The notes beneath the pieces are model-generated. The model was not told the origin of the DNA, made no database searches, and was given only the letters and a program-made list of their open reading frames with translations. A program made the position numbers and the translations under genes. Positions 7,852 through 15,570 of a stretch of 64,000 bases of DNA are shown here, piece after piece (position 1 is the stretch's first letter; each line of letters opens with the position of its first letter). Source of the stretch: Micromonospora rosaria (GTDB lineage: Bacteria > Actinomycetota > Actinomycetes > Mycobacteriales > Micromonosporaceae); NCBI RefSeq assembly GCF_001567585.1, contig NZ_LRQV01000002.1, forward strand, positions 62,001-126,000, read 5' to 3'.

Positions 7852-9233
7852 ACCGTCACCCCCGGGTCCGGGTCGAGCTGGTACGACGAGCGGAAGACGT
7901 TGTGCGGGTCCCACCGCCGCTTCACGGCCAGCAGCCGCCGGTACGCGGCGGGACCGAACGTGCGCGCCACCCCGCCGGCGGTCGCCGCCTGCCCACCGTC
8001 GGAGAGGTAGTTGACGTAGCCCTTTCCCGCGACCTCCCAGGCGGCCACCGCATCGGCCGTACCCCGCGCCCAGGCCACCTGGTCGTCGTCGGCGGCGGGG
8101 TCCTCCCAGATGGCCATGCCGGTCACGTTGAAGCGGGCCTGGCGGAAGGGCACCGCCGAGTCGTACGCCGGCCGCCGGACCGCGCCGTGGAACTCCTCCA
8201 GGTAGACGGTGTCGTTGAAGCTGCCCGTGTGGCGGCTGGACCGGAACCGGTCGACCAGTTCCTCCGCGAGCTGGTCGGGCAGGTCCGTGCTGCACCGGGC
8301 GCTCCAGTAGTGCCGCAACCCGTACGGCAGGCGGCCGAGGATCTGCTGCATCGACAGGTACGGCCGGTCGGTGACCTGCCAGTCGAGGATCTCGGGCTCA
8401 CGCAGCCGGGCGGTCAGCGTCTCCCGGTACGCGGCGTCCCGCCCGGTGTAGCAGACGCTCAGCACCGCCGCCGGCACCTGCTGCGGGCCGTACCGTTCGA
8501 GGAGCAGGATCAGCACCAGCTCGTCCGGCGCGGTGGCGGCGAGGTCGCGGAACAGCCGCACGGCCCGCACCATCTCGGCCCCGGGGTAGGCGACGGTCCC
8601 GCCGTAGACGTGGCCGACCGGGTGCAGCCGGAAGGTGAACTCCTCCACCACCCCGAACTGGTGGCCGGCGCCCCGGAGGGCCCAGTCCAGGTCCGGCTCG
8701 GACTCCGGGTCGACGACGACGTGCGTACCGTCGGCGGTGACCATGGTGAACGACAGGACGTTGTCGCAGGCCAGCCCGTAGCGGCCCATCAGGTGGCCGA
8801 TGCCGCCACCGAGGGTCAACCCGCCCACCCCGGTGGTGTCGAAGGTGCCGCCGGTGACCGCGAGGCCGCTGGCGGAGGCGACCGCGTCGAACGCCGCCCA
8901 GGTGGCCCCGCCGCGCACCCGCGCGGTCCGGGTGGCGGTGTCGACGCGGACGCCGTCGAGCAGCCGCAGGTCGATGACGAGACCGCCGTCGCGGGACCCG
9001 GAGCCGGCGACGTTGTGGCCGCTGCCCCGGACCGTGAACGGGACGTCGGCCTCGCGGGCGGCGCGGATCACCAGGGACAGCTCGGTCCGGTTCCACGGCA
9101 GGGCGATGAGGTCGGGCCGGCGGTCGTACATGCCGTTGAAGAGCTGCCGGAGCTCGTCGTAGCGGGCGTCACCGGGCCGGAACAGCCGTTGCGGGCAGAC
9201 CGGCGTCAGCGTGCGGTACAGCGGATCGGTCAT
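7848..9233 (-). CDS. FAD-linked oxidase, BBE/6-hydroxynicotine-oxidase type
   Basis: The 461-residue oxidase has a PCMH-type FAD domain with the 8-alpha-histidyl attachment motif RGSGHNVAG (His about 73). It also has the TTGVGGLTLGGGIGHL segment and a C-terminal BBE segment ending in YVNYL and WDPHNVF. Bicovalent family members carry a second flavin-linking Cys near residue 130; here that region reads GGTFDTTG, so FAD is probably held by His only. In this operon it may oxidise a hydrazine intermediate, for example hydrazinoacetate to a hydrazone, or it may act on the polyketide. The start overlaps the upstream stop as TGATG. Confidence 0.88.
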   Translation of the reverse strand: MTDPLYRTLTPVCPQRLFRPGDARYDELRQLFNGMYDRRPDLIALPWNRTELSLVIRAAREADVPFTVRGSGHNVAGSGSRDGGLVIDLRLLDGVRVDTATRTARVRGGATWAAFDAVASASGLAVTGGTFDTTGVGGLTLGGGIGHLMGRYGLACDNVLSFTMVTADGTHVVVDPESEPDLDWALRGAGHQFGVVEEFTFRLHPVGHVYGGTVAYPGAEMVRAVRLFRDLAATAPDELVLILLLERYGPQQVPAAVLSVCYTGRDAAYRETLTARLREPEILDWQVTDRPYLSMQQILGRLPYGLRHYWSARCSTDLPDQLAEELVDRFRSSRHTGSFNDTVYLEEFHGAVRRPAYDSAVPFRQARFNVTGMAIWEDPAADDDQVAWARGTADAVAAWEVAGKGYVNYLSDGGQAATAGGVARTFGPAAYRRLLAVKRRWDPHNVFRSSYQLDPDPGVTV

Positions 9234-10339
9234 CACGTTCCTTCCGTGGACAACCCTGCGTCGGGCAGGGCGGGACGTCGCCGGGGCTCCGCTCGGGTGG
9301 GCGTCCCGGCGAGCAGTGACCGGGCGGCGTGGGCGGTCGCGGCGAGCGCGAGCTTCGCGGCGCCCCCGCTGCCACCGGCGAAGGTGCGCAGGCGGTCCTC
9401 GGTCCCGGGGACCGTGCGCAGGCTCAGGTACGGGGCGGGGGCGTACCCGTCGACGGCCACCACCGTGCGGTGCGGGCGGCCCAGGTCGAGGCCGGGCAGC
9501 CGGAGCCGGGCGGCCCGGACGGTCTCGGCGACCAGCTCCGGTACCGGCCGCCGCGCTGCCGGGTCGACGTCCCAGTGCCGGCTCGGCACCCCGAGCAGCA
9601 CGGCGCCCGGGGAGTACGGCCGCCCGTAGAGGCCGGTGGTCTCGTCCACGAAGGCCGGCGGTCGGGGACCGGCGCACGGGTGCACCTGGTACTGGATGAG
9701 CTTGGTGCGCAACGGCTGCGGGTCGAGCCCCGAGCGGGCCAGCACCGACCCGGTCCACGGGCCGGCGGCGAGCACCACCAGGTCGTACCGGTGCCGCCGG
9801 GCGGCCGGGCCGTGGACGGTGACCCCGTCGCGGCCCGGTTCCACGGCGACGGCGGCAGCCGGGACGACCGTGCCGCCGTGCCGGGCGACGAGCGTGTGGG
9901 CGTACCGCCGCAGGGCGTCCGGCGAGAGGTAGCCGGCCTCCCGCTCGCGGACCGCGACCACGTCGTCGTCGGCGCACCGCAGCGGGGACCCGGTGAGCAG
10001 GGCGGCGGGACCGGGCCGAGGGCCGTCCGGGCCGGCCGCCGCCAGGCGGGCCGCGACCGCCGGGGTGACCCGGTCGGCGCGCAGCAGGTAGACCGACCCG
10101 GTCCGCCGGTAGCCGGCCGCCCGCCGCAGGTCCGGGTCGGCGGCGAGTTCGGCCAGGCTCTCGGTGGCGAGCCGGAACAGCGTCGGGTCGGGCTCGAACG
10201 CGCGGACCAGCCCGCCGGACGCGGCGGTCGCGTCCGCCGTGCCCGGGGGCGACCACAGGTCGACGGCGACTCCGGCCGCCGCCAGCCGCCACCCGAGCAG
10301 GCTGCCGGCCAGTCCCCCGCCGAGGACGCACATCCGCAT
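9233..10339 (-). CDS. FAD-dependent amino acid oxidase (DAO/glycine-oxidase family)
   Basis: The 368-residue flavoprotein starts with a Rossmann FAD motif (CVLGGGLAGSLLGWRLA, residues 4-20). It has a DAO-type substrate domain and a C-terminal FAGGSGGAAKLAL flavin-contact region. In established hydrazinoacetate pathways (s56-p1, triacsin) a DAO-family enzyme oxidatively cleaves the lysine-glycine N-N adduct to release hydrazinoacetic acid; the gene order here fits that step. The ATG at 10339 is preferred because a GGGGG stretch lies 9 bases upstream. A GTG at 10345, directly after the MetRS stop, is an alternative. Confidence 0.87.
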   Translation of the reverse strand: MRMCVLGGGLAGSLLGWRLAAAGVAVDLWSPPGTADATAASGGLVRAFEPDPTLFRLATESLAELAADPDLRRAAGYRRTGSVYLLRADRVTPAVAARLAAAGPDGPRPGPAALLTGSPLRCADDDVVAVREREAGYLSPDALRRYAHTLVARHGGTVVPAAAVAVEPGRDGVTVHGPAARRHRYDLVVLAAGPWTGSVLARSGLDPQPLRTKLIQYQVHPCAGPRPPAFVDETTGLYGRPYSPGAVLLGVPSRHWDVDPAARRPVPELVAETVRAARLRLPGLDLGRPHRTVVAVDGYAPAPYLSLRTVPGTEDRLRTFAGGSGGAAKLALAATAHAARSLLAGTPTRAEPRRRPALPDAGLSTEGT

Positions 10340-10345
10340 GGCCAC

Positions 10346-11677
10346 CTACCCCCGCGCCTCGGTGGCCCGGCCGCGCACCAGGTCGAGCAGCCGCACCGCC
10401 GCCGGGTCCCCGGCGCCGGCGGCCGGCAGCAGGCAGCGGACCGCCGTCGCCGGGTCGAAGTGGGCGAGCCGCAGGGCCTGCCCGGCGCGGTCCACCTCGC
10501 CCGGGGTGAGCGGCGGCCCGGCCGACCAGGGGCGGCGGGCGAACCGCTGGAACGCGGCCGTGGTGAAGTTCGTGGGGTGCGGCGCCGGCCGGTCCAGGCT
10601 CAGGTAGAGGCGGACGGTCTCCGGGTCCGCCGTCCGGAGCAGGTCGTGGGCCCAGACGGCGTGGTCGCGGCTGGTGGAGAACTTCTCCCCGTCGAGCCGG
10701 TAGAACTCGTTGACGACCAGGCCGCTCAGGCAGCGCTCGGCGGGCACACCGGTGGCGAGCAGCAGCGCCGGGAACAGCGCCGCGTAGTAGAACGCGTTGT
10801 CGACGCCGAGGAACGCCCACAGGCCGCCGAGGCGCCGCCAGGCCCGCACGTGGTCGTCGAGGGTCCGCGCGTCGGGGTCGACGCTGCGGGCCACGACCGA
10901 CAGGTACGCCAGCCCCATCTCGAACCACACGTCGATGCGGCCGGTGCCGCCGGGCAGACCCCAGTCGGTCGGGTAGCTCGCCGGCACGTCGGGCAGGCCA
11001 CGGCGCAGCAGGGCGGCGAGCAGCCCGCGTACCCGGTCGGGCAGCGCCGCCCGGCTCCACACCTCGGTGAGCCCGGCCCGGTGCTCCTCCAGCCGCAGCA
11101 CCCGGGTGGGCCGGTCGGTCTCCACGGGAGGGCCGCCGCAGCGGGCGCAGGCCGCCGCCACGAGGTCGCGGGCGGTGGCGAACTCGCCGCACTCCTCGCA
11201 GGTGCCGCCGCCCATCGCCGCGCGGCAGCCGGGGCAGCGGCCGGCCACGTACGCGTGGTGCAGGGTGCGGTGGCAGTCCCGGCAGGCCAGGGCGGGCGGC
11301 CCGGCCGTCAGGACGGCGCGGTCGACCAGCGCGAACAGATCACCGACCGCGCGCCGGTAGGCCGGGTCGGTCGACGGGCTGGTGTGCACGTCGTGCTCGA
11401 CGCGCGCCCGCGCGAACACCTCGCGGATCCGCGCGCCGTGGTCGGCGACGACCGCGTCGGGCCCGCGCCCGTCGCGGTCGGCCCGGGTGACCACGTAGTT
11501 CTGGTGGTCGTCGGTCCCGCACACCGTGAGCACCCGTTCGCCCCGGGCGCGGGCCGCGCGGGCGGCGACGTCGGCCGCCACGTACGGGCCGGCGAGGTGG
11601 CCGACGTGCAGCGGCCCGTTCGGGGTGGGCGGTGGCGAGAGCAGGACGGTCAGCGGGGCGTCGGCGGACGCGGTCAC
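10346..11677 (-). CDS. Methionyl-tRNA-synthetase-like protein, probable half of a split hydrazine synthetase
   Basis: The 443-residue protein keeps the class I synthetase core: an HIGH-type motif (PTPNGPLHVGHLAG, His 24 and 27), four CxxC knuckles (C132/135, C148/151, C160/163, C177/180) and a KMSKS-type loop reading EKFSTS (331-336). Only about 105 residues follow that loop, too few for a full MetRS anticodon-binding domain, so it is unlikely to be housekeeping. In known hydrazine synthetases (such as Spb40) a cupin is fused to a MetRS-like domain, which activates an amino acid and joins it to N6-hydroxylysine before N-N bond formation. Here the cupin is the separate gene just upstream, joined by a GTGA overlap. 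Glycine as substrate is inferred. Confidence 0.88.
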   Translation of the reverse strand: MTASADAPLTVLLSPPPTPNGPLHVGHLAGPYVAADVAARAARARGERVLTVCGTDDHQNYVVTRADRDGRGPDAVVADHGARIREVFARARVEHDVHTSPSTDPAYRRAVGDLFALVDRAVLTAGPPALACRDCHRTLHHAYVAGRCPGCRAAMGGGTCEECGEFATARDLVAAACARCGGPPVETDRPTRVLRLEEHRAGLTEVWSRAALPDRVRGLLAALLRRGLPDVPASYPTDWGLPGGTGRIDVWFEMGLAYLSVVARSVDPDARTLDDHVRAWRRLGGLWAFLGVDNAFYYAALFPALLLATGVPAERCLSGLVVNEFYRLDGEKFSTSRDHAVWAHDLLRTADPETVRLYLSLDRPAPHPTNFTTAAFQRFARRPWSAGPPLTPGEVDRAGQALRLAHFDPATAVRCLLPAAGAGDPAAVRLLDLVRGRATEARG

Positions 11678-12021
11678 GACGCGCCGTCCGACGGCATCCA
11701 GTAGACGCTGAGCACCACGAGCTGCTCGTCGTCGGATCCGTTGTGGATCACGTGCCGCTCGGCCGGCTCGAACAGCACGGCACTGCCCGGCGCCACGTCG
11801 AGGCGGTCGCCGTCCACCTGGAACGTGCCGCGTCCCTGCACCACCACCGCCAGCTCCACCTCGGGGTGCGCGTCCGGCCGGCTGGCCGACGACGGCGGGA
11901 CCACGCACCACATCGCGGCGAAGGGCGGCGCGACCGGCGCGGCGGTCGGCATCGGCCACCGCGCGATGTCGATGCCGTGCTCCGGCCGGAAGGCCGATGA
12001 GGTCCTGCTGAACTCCCGCAT
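11674..12021 (-). CDS. Small cupin, probable N-N bond-forming half of a split hydrazine synthetase
   Basis: The 115-residue protein is a single cupin barrel. Candidate metal ligands are H52 and E56 in HPEVELAVV and H90/H93 in ERHVIH, with the GRGTFQVDGDRL and APGSAVLF turns between them. The ATG was chosen for a GAGAG site 8 bases upstream. Its stop overlaps the GTG of the MetRS-like gene. In fused hydrazine synthetases a cupin domain of this size rearranges the O-acyl ester of N6-hydroxylysine into an N-N linked product. By itself the sequence could be any small cupin; the assignment rests on position and order. Confidence 0.85.
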   Translation of the reverse strand: MREFSRTSSAFRPEHGIDIARWPMPTAAPVAPPFAAMWCVVPPSSASRPDAHPEVELAVVVQGRGTFQVDGDRLDVAPGSAVLFEPAERHVIHNGSDDEQLVVLSVYWMPSDGAS

Positions 12022-12053
12022 GGTCACCACTCTCGCCAGCGCCGACAGAATCA

Positions 12054-12068
12054 GTGACTCTGAGTCAC
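12054..12068. promoter_or_regulatory. Perfect palindrome, candidate operator
   Basis: GTGACTC, one T, then GAGTCAC form a perfect 7+1+7 palindrome. It lies 33 bases upstream of the cupin start and about 107 bases upstream of the divergent unknown gene. The position fits a repressor or activator site controlling the hydrazine-type operon. The regulator is unknown. Confidence 0.55.
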
Positions 12069-12161
12069 CGTCGGACCCATGCTCGCAACGCCCACTCGAC
12101 GCTCGCTAGGGCGTCGCTGGTGCCCCGGAACAGGCATCTATCGGGAACCACCCGCGCTGAC

Positions 12162-12167
12162 TAGCCT
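12162..12167 (+). promoter_or_regulatory. Leaderless-type -10 element (TAGCCT)
   Basis: TAGCCT is followed by 7 bases and then the GTG of the next gene, with no Shine-Dalgarno sequence. This suggests a leaderless transcript. No good -35 box is seen. Confidence 0.45.
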
Positions 12168-12174
12168 CGATATC

Positions 12175-12642
12175 GTGACTGTGGGTGAGGTATCAGTGCG
12201 GTATGCGCCGCGGCGACTCGTCAGCCTCCCGGCCGACGACGTCCGTGGCTGGACGGTGAAGCGGTACGGGATCTCGGCGGACCGGCCCCGCCCTCCCGTA
12301 CGGGTGATCGAGGCGGCCCGGGTGGCGGTCGAGGCGAGCCTGCCCGAGGCGTACGACGGGGCGGCCCCCTGGGCGTTCAGCGTGGTCCACGAGGACGCCG
12401 ACGGCTGCTACCTGGTGGTCGGCTGGTGGAGCCCCAACCGCGTCATCCTGCACACCCGGACCTGGCTGTCCGGGTGGGCCGATCCGGCGGCCTGGACGCC
12501 GGCCGGCGCAGCGGCGACCGCCTGCGTCTGGGAGATGGTCGCCATCGCCCACGAGCGCGACGCGTGGGTCCGGCACGTCGTGGCGTCGGCCGAACCGGAC
12601 TTCGCGGCGTACCGCGCCGACACCGTGTCCGGCTCGTTCTGA
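12175..12642 (+). CDS. Conserved hypothetical protein, about 155 residues
   Basis: I do not recognise this protein. It is soluble, with no signal or membrane segment, and rich in Trp (WTVKRYGIS, YLVVGWWSPNR, WLSGWADPAAWTP). It ends with a helical segment (CVWEMVAIAHERDAWVRH). The GTG at 12175 is preferred because a TAGCCT -10 hexamer sits 7 bases upstream, consistent with leaderless transcription; a second GTG lies at 12181. It is divergent from the hydrazine-type operon and 20 bases before the exporter gene, with which it probably forms an operon. A cluster-specific role is likely but unknown. Confidence 0.7.
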   Translation: MTVGEVSVRYAPRRLVSLPADDVRGWTVKRYGISADRPRPPVRVIEAARVAVEASLPEAYDGAAPWAFSVVHEDADGCYLVVGWWSPNRVILHTRTWLSGWADPAAWTPAGAAATACVWEMVAIAHERDAWVRHVVASAEPDFAAYRADTVSGSF

Positions 12643-12662
12643 CCAGCCAAGGGGGACCCGTC

Positions 12663-14372
12663 ATGGCCTTGACCCTGGACCAACCCGACACCGGCACCGC
12701 CGCCGGCCGACCCGACCGCCGTACCCTGCTGGGCCTCGCCGTGGTGCTCCTGGCGACCTTCATGGACCTGCTCGACGCGACGATCATCGGCGTCGCCCTG
12801 CCCCGGATCCAGCGGGACCTGTTCGCCGGCAACTCGGCCCTGCAGTGGATCGTCGCCGGCTACGTCCTCGCGTTCGCCGTCCTGCTCGTCGTCGGCGGAC
12901 GCCTCGGCGACATGTACGGCCGCAAGACCGTCTTCCTCGCCGGGGTCACCGGGTTCACCCTCGCCTCGGCGGCGTGCGGGCTGGCCACCACCGCGCAGAC
13001 GCTGATCGCCGCCCGCGTGGTGCAGGGCGTCGCTGCGGCGATCATGATTCCGCAGGTCCTGTCGATCATCCGGGTGTGGCTGCCACCGGCCCAGCGCCCG
13101 GCCGCGTACATGCTCTACGGCGCGGTCACCAGCCTCGCCACCGTGCTGGGGCCGCTGGCCGGCGGGATCCTGGTGGACGCGGACCTCTTCGGCCTGGGCT
13201 GGCGGATGATCTTCTTCATCAACGTGCCGGTGGGCGTGCTGACCATCGTGGCGGCGGCGCTGCTGCTGCCGGAGTCCCGCGACGAGCATCCGCTGCGCCC
13301 GGACGTGGTGGGGGTGCTGCTGCTCACCGGCGCGCTGCTGTTGCTGCTCTACCCGCTGGTGCAGGGCCACGAGACCGGCTGGCCGACCAGCGGCTTCCTG
13401 GTGATGGCCGCCTCGGTGGTGGCGTTCGGCGCGTTCGTGGCGCACGAGCGGGCCCGCAAGGCGCGCGGCCGGTCGCCGCTGGTGGACCTGGCGCTGTTCC
13501 GGCAGCGGGCGTTCACCGGCGGCCTGTTCCTGGCGTTCCTGTTGTTCTCGCAGGTCTCGTCGTTCTTCTTCGTCTTCGTGATCTTCCTCCAGACGGGCCT
13601 GGGCCACACGCCGCTGCGGGCCGGCCTGACCCTGCTCTGGTGGTCGGTCGGGGTGGTCGTCGCCGGGGCGGTCGCCGTACGGTTCGCCCCGCTGCTCGGC
13701 CGGCGGCTGCTGACGATCGGCGCGGCGCTGACCGCGACCGGGATGGCCGGAATGAGCCTCACCCTGCACCTGACCGGTCCGGCGGTGTCCGGCTGGGTGG
13801 TCGGCCCGGCCATGGTGGTGACCGCGCTCGGCGTCGGCGCGATCACCCCGGTGCTGATGGACACCGTCATCGCCGGCGTACCGGCCCGGGAGGCGGGCGC
13901 GGCGTCGGGGATCATCAACACGATGATGCAGGTCGGCGCCGCCGTCGGGATCGCGGTGGTGGGCGCGGTGTTCTTCAGCGTGCTCTCGGCGGGCGCGGCC
14001 GACCGCGCCCGACCGCTGGAGCCGGCGCTGCGCAGCGGTGTCGCCGGCACCGAACTGGTCGCCACCGCCGACCAGGCCGAGGTCACCCGCCTGCTGCACC
14101 GGTGCGCGCAGGAACAGGTCGACACCCGCAACTCGTTCCTGCCGCCGCCGGCCTGCCTCGACGTGTTCGACCGGCCGGACCTGGTGCCGGCCGGCACCGC
14201 CGTCCGCGTGCTCGACCAGGTCGCCGGGTCGGTGGCGGAGGCCCGGGCGGAGACCTTCGCCGACGCCGTGACGGTCGCCGTCTGGTACCAGGTCCTCGCC
14301 TCCCTGCTCTGCGTGCCGCTGATCCGGCTGCTGCCGGCGCGACCCACCTCCGGTGGCGTACCGACGCGGTGA
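12663..14372 (+). CDS. MFS drug exporter (DHA2, 14-TM EmrB/QacA type)
   Basis: The 569-residue membrane protein begins with a DHA2-type first helix (LGLAVVLLATFMDLLDATII) and carries the motif A loop GGRLGDMYGRKTV and a motif C-like segment (VLGPLAGGILVD). About 14 hydrophobic segments can be seen. A long periplasmic-type loop with Cys and Pro residues (near residues 440-520) precedes the last helix. DHA2 exporters in antibiotic clusters usually provide export and self-resistance. It follows the unknown 155-residue protein and ends at a strong bidirectional terminator. Confidence 0.92.
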   Translation: MALTLDQPDTGTAAGRPDRRTLLGLAVVLLATFMDLLDATIIGVALPRIQRDLFAGNSALQWIVAGYVLAFAVLLVVGGRLGDMYGRKTVFLAGVTGFTLASAACGLATTAQTLIAARVVQGVAAAIMIPQVLSIIRVWLPPAQRPAAYMLYGAVTSLATVLGPLAGGILVDADLFGLGWRMIFFINVPVGVLTIVAAALLLPESRDEHPLRPDVVGVLLLTGALLLLLYPLVQGHETGWPTSGFLVMAASVVAFGAFVAHERARKARGRSPLVDLALFRQRAFTGGLFLAFLLFSQVSSFFFVFVIFLQTGLGHTPLRAGLTLLWWSVGVVVAGAVAVRFAPLLGRRLLTIGAALTATGMAGMSLTLHLTGPAVSGWVVGPAMVVTALGVGAITPVLMDTVIAGVPAREAGAASGIINTMMQVGAAVGIAVVGAVFFSVLSAGAADRARPLEPALRSGVAGTELVATADQAEVTRLLHRCAQEQVDTRNSFLPPPACLDVFDRPDLVPAGTAVRVLDQVAGSVAEARAETFADAVTVAVWYQVLASLLCVPLIRLLPARPTSGGVPTR

Positions 14373-14381
14373 CCCGCACGA

Positions 14382-14426
14382 ACGACCGGGGGTCCGGGAG
14401 CCGTCCGGCCCCGGACCCCCGGTCGT
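14382..14426. terminator. Strong bidirectional hairpin terminator
   Basis: Two 17-base arms (14382-14398 and 14410-14426) are perfectly complementary with an 11-base loop. It lies between the converging exporter and glycosyltransferase genes. Confidence 0.85.
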
Positions 14427-14433
14427 GTACCGC

Positions 14434-15570
14434 TCAGGCGCGGGCCACCCCGACCAGCAGGTCCACCAGGTCGGTGGGGGCCGGCGCGGCGGCCATCTCG
14501 TCGCGGACCTCCCCGGCCGCCGCACGCAGCGCGGCGTCCCCCACCAGGCGCCGCAGCGCCGCCGCGGCGCTGTCCCGGTCGACCCCGCCGGTCTCCAGCA
14601 CGACCGCGAGACCCCGCTTGGCCAGCAGCGGGGCGACCAGGAACTGGTCGCCGCCGTGCGGGACCACCACCTGCGGTATGCCGTTGGCGCAGGCGGTCAG
14701 CACCGTGGCCGCGCCACCGTGGTGGACGATGCCGGCGCAGGTGGCCGCCACGTCGGCGATCGGGAACCAGGAGAACGCGCGCACGTTCGGCGGCAGCGGG
14801 CCGAGGCTGTCGACCGGGGCGCCGCCCAACGCCAGCAGCAGCTCCACGTCGACGTCGGCGGCGGCCGCGACAACCTCCTCGACCACGTCGAGTCCCGCCC
14901 AGCGGGGCACCTCGGTGCCGAGCGTGACGCAGACCCGGGGACGGTCCACCGGCGGCTTCAGCATCCAGCCGGGGCGGGGCGCGTCGTCGCCGGAGTACGG
15001 AATGAAGCGGATGGGCTGGTCCAGCTCCATGCCCTCGTCGAGGAGGCTGGCCGGCATCGGGTCGAGGACACGGGCCGGGCGGACCGGCCACTCCGACACG
15101 CCGTGCCGCTCGGCGGTCACCCGGGCGGCGGCGCGGGTGGCCTCCCGGAGCGCCACGGGGACGGGCAGACCGAAGTGGTAGCAGACCACCGGCACGCCCA
15201 GGACGGCGGCGGCGACCGAGCCGGCCTCCTCCAGCGAGGAGCGGATCACCAGGTCAGGACGCCACGCCCGGGCAGCCGCCACGACCCGGTCGGCGATCCG
15301 GTCGGTGAGGTCGCCGAAGAGGCCACCGACGAAGCGGGACAGCTCGAAGCCCGTCTCGGCGGCCCGCTGCTCGTGCAGGGTGAACACCTCGGCGATGTCG
15401 CCGTCCGGGTAGCCGTCGAGGACCGGCAGGCCGGCGTGGCCGACCGCCCGTACGGAGCTGCCGCTGGTCGCCACGAGCACGTCGTGCCCGGCGGCCCGCA
15501 GGGCCCAGGCCACCGGGATGAGGCTCAGCGAGTGGCCCAGGCCGGGCGGGGTGGTGACGAGGACTCTCAT
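14434..15570 (-). CDS. GT1-family glycosyltransferase (natural-product type)
   Basis: The 378-residue enzyme has the two-Rossmann GT-B fold of antibiotic glycosyltransferases. The N-terminus reads MRVLVTTPPGLGHSLSLIPV, and the C-terminal nucleotide-sugar region has FPIADVAATCAGIVHHGG and PQVVVPHGGDQFLVA. The HHGGAATVLTA segment is characteristic of the family. It probably adds a sugar to the aromatic polyketide. No deoxysugar genes are in the window, so the donor must be a common sugar nucleotide or be made elsewhere. The ATG overlaps the stop of the membrane glycosyltransferase gene by 4 bases. It is the last gene of its operon. Confidence 0.9.
   Translation of the reverse strand: MRVLVTTPPGLGHSLSLIPVAWALRAAGHDVLVATSGSSVRAVGHAGLPVLDGYPDGDIAEVFTLHEQRAAETGFELSRFVGGLFGDLTDRIADRVVAAARAWRPDLVIRSSLEEAGSVAAAVLGVPVVCYHFGLPVPVALREATRAAARVTAERHGVSEWPVRPARVLDPMPASLLDEGMELDQPIRFIPYSGDDAPRPGWMLKPPVDRPRVCVTLGTEVPRWAGLDVVEEVVAAAADVDVELLLALGGAPVDSLGPLPPNVRAFSWFPIADVAATCAGIVHHGGAATVLTACANGIPQVVVPHGGDQFLVAPLLAKRGLAVVLETGGVDRDSAAAALRRLVGDAALRAAAGEVRDEMAAAPAPTDLVDLLVGVARA

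Noticed and set aside
7848..11192. Very long continuous reading frame spanning the oxidase genes on the minus strand
   Set aside because: Its first half is the out-of-frame Arg/Pro/Gly shadow of the DAO and MetRS genes. Only the part after 9233 is the real oxidase.
10346..11677. Housekeeping methionyl-tRNA synthetase
   Set aside because: Only about 105 residues follow the KMSKS-type loop, it sits in a flavoenzyme operon, and it is coupled to a cupin. A dedicated hydrazine-synthetase role fits better.
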